20,945 nt of DNA from Amoeboaphelidium occidentale (taxonomy: Eukaryota; Aphelidiomycota; Aphelidea), in assembly GCA_023515795.1 (NCBI GenBank), contig JALGPX010000162.1, positions 1 through 20,945 of the forward strand, given 5' to 3'. Position numbers and translations under genes: made by a program. Under the pieces are notes generated by a model that ran no database searches, was not told where the DNA came from, and saw nothing but the letters and a program-made list of their open reading frames with translations. Every line of letters begins with the position of its first letter. Within the stretch, counting starts at the first letter, position 1. This document shows, one piece after another, positions 10,183 through 19,529 of the stretch.

Positions 10183-10549
10183 TTACGCCCCTAAACCTAA
10201 CCCTTCTTGGTTCCCTTTTCTTAGGTCGTGAATTCTTTCATACACCGACTCAAATGTGTTAGAATTGGGAGTGTGACATAACTCATTTTCAAGTTTTACA
10301 AATAAGGCTCCCATTTTGTATCCTAATTGTTCAATTTCACATTACGTTATGGCCTCCTCATAAAGAATTTCATCGATGCCCTTGTTCAATTCGTTTTGTA
10401 GAAATAATGCGCAAATTCCAACGCGTCCTTGTGTAGTCGCATTAAAACACCTTTCCAATTCGATATCCTGTCACGATATAAGCGAATTTTTCGAATAGCC
10501 TTCTTTGGAATCTGTTGTTTTTAATAGCGGCAATANTTTTTCTTTCCAT
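10183..10549 (-). pseudogene. F-box protein gene, copy B (internally deleted or gapped, degenerate)
   Basis: ATG at 10549 begins MERK, matching the start of copy A (MERRTS). After the N at 10536 the sequence resumes about 45 residues further on, in the region matching copy C 'KQQIPKKAI...IRLYRD'. The F-box itself is therefore missing at the N. The reading continues with one TTA-to-TAA-type stop just after the N, a TGA after 'YFYKTN' and a TAA after 'EEAIT', and ends at a TAA at 10183-10185. Similarity to copy C is clear over the first ~50 readable residues and weaker afterwards. The lesions indicate a decayed copy. It lies 124 bases downstream of the partial kinase, as copy A lies downstream of the complete one. 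Confidence 0.6.
10536..10536. other. single N: assembly gap within F-box copy B
   Basis: Separates a start codon plus four codons of an F-box gene from sequence that belongs about 45 codons further downstream in the paralogue. This suggests missing sequence or a wrong join. Confidence 0.9.
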
Positions 10550-10673
10550 TTCTTTAGCGAATATGAAAGGCACTAATGCAAAGCAGATGAGTAACATAAT
10601 CGTTTGGAAAATTATAACAATGATTGACTGAGACAATGCTCGTTATAAATCGTTTTGCAATATATTCAATGCA

Positions 10674-11219
10674 TTATTTCCATGGCGCAGTTCTAGTGAG
10701 TGCTTCATATGTAACACAGCCCAAAGAGTAAATATCATATTTCTTGAAATCAACGCTATTGTAATTCTTGGACCTAAAATTTCCGAACGCTTCAGGTGAA
10801 GCGTAATTAGTTGAAAGACCTTTGAGATTGATCACATTGAATGCCTTGGTTGCAACTATTTTTTCAGACAGAATTTGTGTTATTCCAAAGTCTGTCAGAT
10901 AACAGGATGGAATACCATTCTCGACTTCAACCAAAACATTCTGAGTCTTGATATCACAATGAGCCAGAAAATTTGAATGCATCGTTTTTAACGCAAACGC
11001 AATTTCTTTCAACACTTTCACAGTGGATATTTTTAGTAAATTACGTGAGAACAAGAAACTGTGCAATGAACCGTCTGGATAATACTTGAGTATCATTGAA
11101 AGAGGATTCTCAGTGAATCCAATAATTTTACAGAAATGTGGAAAGGTATTCAACATGATCATTATTCCAACTTCTTGATAGAACGCCTCCTCTAGATTCT
11201 TGTTCTTGATAAAGATCAC
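10674..11219 (-). CDS. partial protein kinase domain: 3' end of a second WD40-kinase gene
   Basis: About 181 codons open from the N at 11220 to a TAA at 10674. It is nearly identical to the kinase end of the complete gene at 11460-15201, starting at the VIFIKNK strand just after the expected ATP-site lysine. It carries AHCDIKTQNV (catalytic loop, HCD in place of HRD), LTDFG (metal-binding DFG), SPEAFG (activation-segment end) and DIYSLG. It ends in TRTAPWK then stop, at the same place as its paralogue ends in TRTMPWN. The 5' part (WD40 blades, membrane span, glycine loop) is lost at the N, so it is a truncated copy or an assembly fragment. No lesion is seen inside the readable part. Confidence 0.8.
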   Translation of the reverse strand: MIFIKNKNLEEAFYQEVGIMIMLNTFPHFCKIIGFTENPLSMILKYYPDGSLHSFLFSRNLLKISTVKVLKEIAFALKTMHSNFLAHCDIKTQNVLVEVENGIPSCYLTDFGITQILSEKIVATKAFNVINLKGLSTNYASPEAFGNFRSKNYNSVDFKKYDIYSLGCVTYEALTRTAPWK

Positions 11220-11220
11220 N
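11220..11220. other. single N: assembly gap between kinase fragment and F-box copy A
   Basis: Joins the middle of a kinase domain (left) to the middle of an F-box gene start (right), both on the minus strand. Neither gene is whole across it, so sequence is missing. Confidence 0.9.
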
Positions 11221-11335
11221 CGAGAATATTTGGGCTAGCTGTTTGAAACTGGCCAAGATCGTCCAATTCAAGATAAATCGAGATCATCCGCAACATCTCT
11301 GGCGGGAGGTTTATAATAGATGTTCTTCTTTCCAT
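11221..11335 (-). CDS. F-box protein gene, copy A (N-terminal fragment)
   Basis: ATG at 11335 opens MERRTSIINLPPEMLRM, followed by the rest of an F-box (Skp1-binding helical motif), identical in most positions to copy C, and runs into the N at 11220 after 38 codons. It shows the true N-terminus of this family: the F-box begins within ten residues of the start. It lies 124 bases downstream of the WD40-kinase stop on the same strand, the same arrangement as copy B after the kinase fragment. No lesion is visible in the part present. Confidence 0.7.
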
Positions 11336-11459
11336 TTCTTTATTGAATATGAATGGTACTTATGCGAAACAGATGAGTCGCATAATCTTTTGGAAAATCA
11401 CAACAATGATTGACTGAGACAATGCTCATTATAAATCGTTTTGCAATCTATTCAATCCA

Positions 11460-14400
11460 TCAGTTCCATGGCATAGTTCTGGTAAGAACTTCATAAAAAA
11501 CACAGCCCAAAGAATAAATATCATATTTCTTGAAATCAACGCTACCGTATTTCTTGGACCTAAAATTTCCGAACGCTTCAGGTGAAGCGTATTGAGTTGA
11601 AAGACCTTTGAGATTGATCACATTAAAAGCCTTGGTTGCAATTACTTTTTCAGACAGAATTTGCGTTATTCCAAAGTCTGTAAGATAACAGGATGGAATA
11701 CCATTCTCGACTTCAACCAAAACATTCTGAGTCTTGATATCACAATGAGCCAGAAAACTTGAATGCATAGTACTCAACGCACGAGCAACTTCATTCATTA
11801 CTTTTACAATAGATCTTTGTCCTAATTTACGTGAGAACAAGAAACTGTGCAATGAACCGTCTGGATAATACTTGAGTATCATTGAAAGAGGATTCTCAGT
11901 GAAACCAATAATTTTACAGAAATGTGGAAAAGTACTCAACATGATCATTATTCCAACTTCTTGATAGAATACCTCCTCTAGATACTTGTTCTTAATAAAG
12001 ATAACTTTCTGCACAACGGTGTCACCAAATTGTTTGCTCATGGCTGAATCCATAATCTTGCACAAAAATATTTCTCCACCGCCACCTTTAGCTAAAGGTT
12101 TTATCTTCGCAATCAATGAACTATCGATGAGAAAGGTAGCGTGCTTTGAAATACCCATGACAGAATTAATGACCGTTTGTATGTCAGTAGTTGTTTCCGA
12201 CGTTGAAGCTGGGATTGTCTTTCCTATTGGTGTATGGCGGGAACCGACTCTTCTTCCAATGAATTTAAATCCGACTGCTCCAATAAATAGCAAGAAAAAG
12301 ACCGCAATCATAGCTCCATAAAGAAGAGCGTGAGTTGATTGCTCACCCGACGCTTTCACGTCTCCTTTTCTTATAACCTTGGCCACTTTCTTATTCCTAG
12401 ACGAGACTGTGCGTTCAATCATGGTTGATTGCTCACTTCCTCGAAGTTCAAAATCAGGGGAAAACAGAAGTACAGAGAAATCTTCACTTCCAGCAAACAC
12501 AGAGTTATTGTAGCAAAGAATAGTTGTGACTGATCTCGAGAATCCAAAGAATACATCTTGATGTTTGCCTGTTAAAGAATCCCACCTTCTGACTGACAAA
12601 TCTGAGCCAGCAGAGAATAGAACATTATTACAAAGAGATAGCGCGTTCACAGGTCCCACGTGACCAAGTGATCCAGGCAATTCTCTTTTGAGTTCCCGCT
12701 CGAGTATTCTCTCTGCCCACGACCACTTAACTATCGTCTTGTCGGTTGATGCGGAGTAAATATTTTGTCCATCAAGAAGTAATTCATTAATCTGAGACGC
12801 GTGCTTTTTTAACTCAAAAGAAAGCTGGAAACTGCTTGAATTAAAGACAGAGACTACCCCAAACTTTGTTCCAACAAATATGTACCATTCATTCACTGCA
12901 ATACAATTAGCGGGAACTGGTAGTACAAATGTCGTTGGCTTCTTCTCATCATCACTCAAATCAAGAAAATGGATCTCTATTTCTTCACCTAAGGTAACCA
13001 AACTATTAGAAAAAATAGTCATGATGTTAAGTCTCAGTGCTTCATTGCGAAAGACAGTAAGATCCATGAATTTTAAGTGCGTGGCTGACATTCTCATTAT
13101 CTTGCCATCCATCCCACAAGAGTAAATAAAATCGTTATCAGTAATTATGGAAGTGACTTCAGCCTGATGAATTATTAATGAACTTAAAACAGAGCCATTG
13201 CTTGTGTGAAATGTAGAAATAACTCCTCCCCTCGTCCCGACGAGAAGCAGATTTTCTGTTGCCGCAATGGCCGAAACGGAGCCATTGCTATTCTCAAATG
13301 AGTATGACACACTTCTGAATACCATATTCCACTTCTTAATACTTCCGTCATGACTTGCCGAATAAAGCACACCGGAACTATCAACTGCGAGAGATCTGAC
13401 AAAATCTCGATGCCCGTTGTAAGTTTCAAGTATTGTCAATGTGTTGATATCTCTGACTCTTATAGAAGAATCTGAATGGCCAGAAAATACTCGATTATTC
13501 GAAGAAATGATACAATAACAACCAAATACCTCTACACCTTAGCTGTGCAGTAACGTCAAAAATTACCTTTAACAGAAGCTCCGCGCTCTGCCGAAACTAC
13601 ACCATACTGTTCAAGACCGTAAGATCCAACAATAATGAAAATTCCATTGACGTAAATTGAGGTGATTTCTTCATCAACTAAAAATCACTTGCATCAAAGC
13701 GCAAATTACCAAAGTATGTTTGAATTGGCTGCGATATTGATACGCCCCATCTTTTAGCAAAAAAATCAAACGATCCTGAGTATAAAAAGTCTTCATGAAA
13801 TTCCACAGCTGAGATGTAAGTCGAGTGCGCCTTGAAGTACACAATGTTATTAAAAGATTGGAGACTCCATTGAAAGATGAATCCATTGCTATCAGCGGAA
13901 AAAAGATCTCTATCGTTTGCAGTAAGCGAGGTGACGGTGGATTCATGACCTAGATTTTAGACAAAAATGCTATTCACTTACCTGCTAGAATATTCAAAGC
14001 CGAGAATGTTGTCAAATTCCATTGCCTTATGAGTTTGTCAGAGTCTCCGGAAAACAACGAATCTTCATATACGAGGATTGAATTAACAGAGTCCTGATGT
14101 CCTACAATAACATATGTTGGTGAACTGGCATCTTTTTTTGAATCCCAAGCATTAATATTAGAATCTCCTCCTCCAGACAAAATATAGTTTTTCCACAAAA
14201 CTATGGAATTGAGTTGCTTATCGCGTCCAGAGTATTTTTTTAATTGTTCACCAGTGCTCGAATTCCACATTATGGCAGATGCGTCCTCTGCTCCGGAGAA
14301 CAGCACTGTATCCTTATGAGCGAAACACCTGATGTAGCCAGCGTGGTAATCAGGGAATGTTTTCAATATCAATCCGTTTTCAATGTTCCACTTTATGATG

Positions 14401-15201
14401 CTTCTATCGCGTCCTGCTGAGTAAAGCACATCATCCTGTACTGACAGCGAAAGAACCCCGTCTTTATGGCCGTCGTATATCATTAAGGCGAGGCCATTGT
14501 TTGCATTCCAGCAGATTACTGTCTTATCTAAAGACGCCGAAAATAGACGATTATTATCCAAAGCAAGGCCATAGACCAGCTCTGTGTGTAAACCCAAAAG
14601 CATCAAGACTCCTCGGGTAGAAATTCGAATCTTTGATATTTTGGTGCTAGAAAAAGTTGCAGCAAACAGGAAATTTTCATCAGCAGCCACAGTTGACAGT
14701 GGATAAACGAGGTCTAGAATTTGTAAGCATCAAGTACAAAACTTTACCGAATTCTTTCACTATGCTTCCAGTAGCCAAATTAATTTGTCGAACTTTGGAG
14801 TCCATACTGCCAACAACAGCATGAGTACTAAACAAAGACATACATGTAACTCTAACATCACCAGGACCTAGCCTTATCCTTCTTATGATCGATCCACTTT
14901 CTAGATCCCACAATATGACATACGAGTCTGAACCGGCTGTAACCATTTGAGAGTCATTATTAACAATAATCGAGAAGACTTGATTACTGTGTGCCCTAAA
15001 GGTTCTCTCAATAAGACCTGTTTCAATGTTCTTCTGAACAATATCAGCTGAGGATGTAAGCAACAAGGAATCCTGGTAAAGAGCTATCGCAAAAACGTTA
15101 GCAGTATCCTCCTGAATGAGGAAGCTCTTTTCATGATCAAGTGTAGTTGCCAGAGGGAAAAGTATTATTGCAAGCAGCAGGATCGAAAGCAGTCGCTTCA
15201 T
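11460..15201 (-). CDS. WD40-ectodomain receptor-like protein kinase (five exons)
   Basis: I join exons 15201-14748, 14713-13982, 13949-13710, 13677-13567 and 13537-11460. The GT...AG introns are 34, 32, 32 and 29 bases. The joined frame is open for 1204 residues and ends in TGA. Each splice removes stops or a frame change and rejoins a WD40 blade (e.g. LAG|HEST and VKG|VEV). A signal peptide (MKRLLSILLLAIILFPLATT) comes first. About 21 WD40-like blades follow, many ending in 'LFSGSxDxxxxxW', enough for three seven-bladed propellers, to about residue 890. One membrane span lies at about 916-940 with FIGRR on its cytosolic side. A kinase domain spans about 985-1204: glycine loop GGGGEI (~997), HCD catalytic loop (~1110), DFG (~1132), SPE and DIYSLG. 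The protein ends at MPWN, some 50 residues short of a normal C-lobe. The topology recalls luminal-sensor kinases such as IRE1/PERK, but no RNase domain is present. Ligand and substrates are unknown. Confidence 0.8.
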
Positions 15202-15332
15202 AATTGTTGAAAATGTTTTAGGGAGACTGAAACCGACTCAAGTTTGACACAGGAACCATAAAATACCGCTAGATAATGGGAATAAAGTTTAATGAACATT
15301 TTTTAAAAGGCCTCGCATCATAATAGTATAAC

Positions 15333-15653
15333 TTAGTATCTCCATTTAGGTCCACGGATCTCACGCGGTGGCATCTTCATTTCATCCAGGACACCTCCTC
15401 GTCTAAAAATATCAGATACAAAAACGCGCGTGCCTCGCAACTCACTTGTAATTGTTAATGCATCTGAGAATATACTTTCGAGATTTGACATCCAATCCAA
15501 GTTCCTTAAGCTTCATCGATGATGTGTTTATGAATTGATTAAAAGACAGCTTCTGTAGCTTGGGTAGTAGAGCATCTGCACTTCTTCCGATATTCGTTAG
15601 GAATTGTGACACTTTAAAAGGTAAGGCGCGAATTTTACGTGGTTACCATTCAT
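15333..15653 (-). CDS. FYV4: mitochondrial small-subunit ribosomal protein mS41 (IGR motif)
   Basis: I join exons 15653-15647 (ATGAATG), 15611-15446 and 15402-15333. The introns are 35 and 43 bases, GT...AG. The product is 80 residues: FLTNIGRSADALLPKL, then a SFNQFI...S..LKELGLDVKSRKYILR block, then a basic tail ending in GPKWRY and TAA. This is the IGR motif of the fungal Fyv4/Fmp41 family, now mS41 of the mitochondrial small ribosomal subunit. The family usually has a longer N-terminal targeting region; here the IGR motif starts almost at once, so an upstream exon may be missing. The 7-base coding first exon is the weakest part of the model. It lies between the WD40-kinase (131 bases downstream) and the Skn7-like gene (61 bases upstream), all on the minus strand. 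Confidence 0.75.
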
Positions 15654-15714
15654 CCTTTGATCAGCAAAAAGAAAGAGTCTATGGCGAAAAGATTCAAATA
15701 CTGTTGTCTATTTT

Positions 15715-17994
15715 CTAGCATTTTGATTTCTTTCGCGGAAATCCTGCTTCAGGTTTTCCTACTTCATTATCACCGATCGAATGGTTTGTTGTTTTTCCTG
15801 TTGTGACAGAATTGTCGTTAAATCTTCGCTTATTGGCATTATCTTGTTTTTCTTCTTCAGTAGAGAGTCCGTCTTCAAGCGAAGCCTTCGAAATTCCAAT
15901 ACCAAGGTTACTTAACACTGAAACGCTAGAAATCTGAGGCGTAAGATTCAATGATGAAGCGGCAGTTAAGCGCTTGGCAAGGTTCGAATCACTTTGAACA
16001 TGTTGAGGAAACGGAATGGATTGAAATGTTTTAGACAGGCTCTCCATAGAAGCGTTGCCATTAATTATGTTCAAAGAGGGATAAGTATACTCCAACTTAT
16101 CATCATTAGTAGTACTGTCTTTGTCCGCCATCAAATGCTTCAAGTATCTTTGCAGTAGATTCTGAACTTGAACCTTCGAAAACGGCTTGCCCAAAACATC
16201 GTTCATTCCAGTTGAAAGATAAACACTCAAGTCTTTCTCTGCAGTATTAGATGTCATGCTTATTATGGGAACTTTCTTATCAAGCCTTCTGATTTGATTA
16301 GTTGCTTCTACTCCATCTAGTAGAGGCATCACGATATCCATGAGGATTAAATCGTACTTTTGGCCTATTGATGACGGATTGTTCCTGTCGTAAGAAGCTG
16401 TTAACATGACTTTCTGGACAGCCTCTACGCCATTAGTTGCCAAATCAATCGAACAATTGAACAGCTGCAAGAGTTTTGACCCGAGCAACCTGCAGGTAGC
16501 ATCATCATCAACCAACAGAATACGAGGAGTTCTTTTCCATGGAATAAGACTATCATTTGCTCCTTGTTGTGCGCTCTCAGCTTCGCCTTGAAATTTCTCG
16601 AAGAATGGAGAGTTATTTCCTACCGACGGCGAAGCTGAACACGATTGAATGTTGTCCATGCTCGCTTTGAATGGCGTTACTTTGAAGTTGCGAAGCACAT
16701 AATCTTTGAATTCTTCATAATCTCTTGTCACATCTTCTAGTTTCTTTCCCAACTGCTGAATCAAATAAAAAGCATGTTGTAGGTTGGTAACAAGGGCATG
16801 AGTATCAATTGTAGGACCAGTATTGGCGATATTCTGAGTGGAGCCGTTGACGCTTGTTATAGACATATGTGACAATGTCCTCTGTTGCTGTTGACCTGTT
16901 TGGACTTCTTCATCAGCTTTCGCAGGCTTCTTGCGCTTAATCTGAACCATCAAATCTCTCCTACCTTTTCTAAAGAGATCATGCTGGAACTCCCATTCTG
17001 AAACCGTTGATGTCCCACCAGAAGATGAACCGACTTTAGTGTCATTTTTCTTAACTTTCCTAAATCCATACTTGTTCAACTGTCTGATGAAAGATGCGAA
17101 ATTATTATGCTTAAAGTAAACCGGTAGAACTATAGAATGAGAAGATTAGAATAGAAATATCTTACTGGTCCTTGCAAATTCGATCTGATCTACAACAACT
17201 ACACACAATAAGCTACTTTCTGTACTGATGGTCTTACCAAAAGATTCTCCATTCTCACTCCATCGTACCAACTTTTTATCAGTATCCTCCGCATTCAGGA
17301 AATTGAATATCTTTGATACAAACTCTGAACCTTGAACCTCTTTAGGCGATTCAGTCGAACTGGCGGAAATTGGTGTAGGTTCCATCACAACTGCTTGTTG
17401 AGGTACAGTATTAGCAGATGCAGATCCAAAGAACGGTGCCGGAATTGTAGAAGTAAGTACAGGAGCCGGTTTGGGAATGAGTGCTGCAGGCTTGTCCATA
17501 ATCAATGGCTGAAAGTTTGGAAAAAGCTGTCGATCCAGACCCAATGTAGAAACGCTTGATCGGCCGCGGTAAACGTTAGAAGTCTGCTGCGTCAAAGGCA
17601 AACTGTAAAGTTCCGGAATTATAGGAGGTGAAGGATACACAATTATATCATGAGGATTTTGTACTGGAAGCATTTTGTAAGGTCGCGTACCAATTGCTTG
17701 AACTTGATCTTTGCGCGAAGTTGAATACAACGGTCTTTCTTGAAATCCTGATGGATACGAACCTGCTGTAGTTAAATTATCGTTCATATTGTTCAAATGA
17801 GGCGCCGAAGTGTTCTTTGTAAAGTTGATCTTGCTGCTGTTGTTTTTCTCAAAGCTCTGATGTTCCAGAGGGCAAAACTCATTGATCATGACGTCTTGTT
17901 CAAAGAAAGGATTACGCTTCTCATCCAAAGAAGTTGGCGTCAGTGGGATCTCCCGCGGGTAGTTCAAATTATACCATTCGTCGTTGAAGTCCAT
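15715..17994 (-). CDS. SKN7: Skn7/Prr1-type transcription factor: HSF domain plus response-regulator receiver
   Basis: I join exons 17994-17238, 17198-17166 and 17129-15715. The introns are 39 and 36 bases; the second has a CTAAT branch-like site. The product is 734 residues. The first ~220 are low-complexity, rich in P, S and N. An HSF-type DNA-binding domain follows at ~222-320: FVSKIFNFL, then across the splices [26 protein letters not shown] and NKYGFRKV. The intron-1 acceptor at 17199 was chosen because it gives FVVVD; the next AG would lose it. A helical, coiled-coil-like stretch lies at ~371-408 and a receiver domain at ~465-590 with VDDD, the phospho-acceptor Asp in LMDIVMP (~526), SMTSN and GKPF. 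In fungi this protein takes phosphate from the Sln1-Ypd1 relay and controls oxidative, osmotic and cell-wall stress genes. The long N-terminal extension before the HSF domain is unusual compared with yeast Skn7. Confidence 0.88.
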
Positions 17995-18043
17995 AAATGT
18001 TTCAAGCGACCGAAAAAGTTGATCAAGACTTCAATTGAAATAT

Positions 18044-19261
18044 TTATTGAATCTCTTTAGTATTAATTGCGAAATCTTCGGTAGAGATGGTGTTTTTCAT
18101 TCCAATATCAGCATCACTGCTTTCGGATGCACTATCAGAAATCAATTCTGAACCACTAACGTCCAAATCCGGCAAACTGGAAGGACGAGGAACATTGAAA
18201 GTATCTTCAACGCAATACTTCGCTTTGTACCACTTGGACAATTCCCTTAAGCCCTTCTCTAAAGAAGTTTTTGGACTGTAACCCAACTCCTTGTGAGCCT
18301 TTCCAATATCAGCAAATGTCTTGTCGACATCACCTGGTTGGTCTGGCAATTGTTTAATCAATGCTTGTTTCCCTGTAACTTTCTCAACCAAAGCAATGAA
18401 TTCGTTCAATGAGACAGGTGATGAATTTCCCAAATTGTAAATACGATGATCACATTCTTCGAAACCCTGTTGGTATGGTCTCATCAAAGACTTGACAATA
18501 CCATCAACTATATCATCAATGTAAGTGTAATCTCTTGACGATAACCCAGTTCCGTACTTATCAATTGAAACACCGCGAATAATGCGATCAACAAACTTGA
18601 ATGGAGCCATATCAGGTCTTCCGCGTGGACCATAAACTGTAAAGAAACGCAAACCAGTAAAAGAGACTTGCTTGAAGAGTTTTGAGTAAACAGCGGCCAT
18701 GGTCTCTGTAGCCTTCTTTGTACCAGCATACGGAGAAACACAATTGTCAATACAATCAGTTTCTTTGAATGGAACTTTAACATTACTGCCGTAAACTGAG
18801 GAACTTGAAGCATAAACCACGTGTTTCAATTTAAATTTTCCGGCCAAATCGAAAATCACAGTTGAACCCAAAATATTCGAGTGAACATAAACATCAGGAT
18901 TCTCCAAAGAGTAGCGAACACCAGCACGCGCAGCCAAATGAACAATGCTTTCAACCTTGTGCTCTGATATTATTCTGGCCATTTCTTCTCTATCGCAAAT
19001 GTCTAGCTGATAGAATGTAAAGTTTGCAAATCGTTTCAAGCGTTCCAAATTCTCTTGCTTAATTGAAGGATCATAGTAGTCATTCAATTCATCGATACCA
19101 ATGACGTGATGACCTTGTTGTAAGAGTAGTTCTGAAGTTGCGCTTCCGATAAATCCCTACGTCAGATTAGTCATCATTTCTATATGTTGATAAATACTTA
19201 CAGCTGCGCCAGTAACTAAAACATTTAGGCGTAATGATGAAGTATTGAGTGGTGGTGACAT
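18044..19261 (-). CDS. UDP-glucuronate 4-epimerase-like NAD-dependent sugar epimerase
   Basis: I join exon 1, 19261-19202, and exon 2, 19156-18044, across a 45-base intron with GTAAGT donor and ACTAAT branch-like site. The product is 390 residues. The splice completes the NAD-binding loop VTGAA|GFIGS (residues 16-25), split exactly inside the motif. Later come HLAARAGVRYS, the catalytic SPYAGTKKA (Tyr ~163, Lys ~167) and RFFTVYGPRGRPDMA, all typical of extended short-chain dehydrogenases of the UDP-glucuronate 4-epimerase group, which make UDP-galacturonate. RDYTYIDDIVDGI follows. The last ~60 residues form a Ser/Asp/Glu-rich tail (SDSASESSDAD) beyond the usual end of the fold. It lies 49 bases upstream of the Skn7-like gene on the same strand. 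Substrate specificity between UDP-GlcA and UDP-Glc is inferred from motifs only. Confidence 0.88.
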
Positions 19262-19529
19262 GTTATTATCAATTGAAGAAAAGAATGCCAAGTGATGTCA
19301 CTTTTGTACAAACTCAAACACGAGACTGGCTTAGTAACAATTCTACCGTGATTGGATTGGTCGCTTACGTCAAAATATGGCGCCCCACAGTGATGTCACA
19401 ATCTCAGCAAAACCAACACTATAGTGAGCACTATGTGATATGATACTCTGTAGCAGGTGACCTATTCAATCTCCTTTAACAAAATTGCAGTAAAAGTTTA
19501 ATTTACTCTCTCTTGTTTTATTCTTTTTC
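19262..19529. promoter_or_regulatory. intergenic upstream of the epimerase with repeated CRE/bZIP-like sites
   Basis: 268 bases between the epimerase start and the stop of the RGG-type gene. Two copies of the near-palindrome GTGATGTCAC occur (19292-19301 and 19390-19399), with a related TTACGTCA at 19365-19372. These resemble ATF/CREB or AP-1-type bZIP sites (TGACGTCA) and lie 30-140 bases upstream of the epimerase ATG. No TATA box is clear. Regulation by a bZIP factor is inference. Confidence 0.4.

Noticed and set aside
10188-10203. Telomere-like CCCCTAAACCTAACCC string
   Set aside because: Only about two and a half degenerate units, lying inside the decayed F-box reading frame; too short to call an interstitial telomere.
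10442-10636. Minus-strand frame with a hydrophobic N-terminus spanning the N at 10536
   Set aside because: It runs out of frame through the kinase 3' flank and the F-box start and crosses an undetermined base; the F-box frame explains the sequence better.
11986-12321. Plus-strand open frame of 111 codons opposite the kinase
   Set aside because: Antisense of the well-supported kinase and membrane-span coding region, with no independent motif.
13674-13946. Separate 90-codon minus-strand gene with an N-terminal MNPPSP
   Set aside because: It is the wrong frame of exon 3 of the WD40-kinase; splicing at 13950-13981 and 13678-13709 gives WD40 blades in the other frame.
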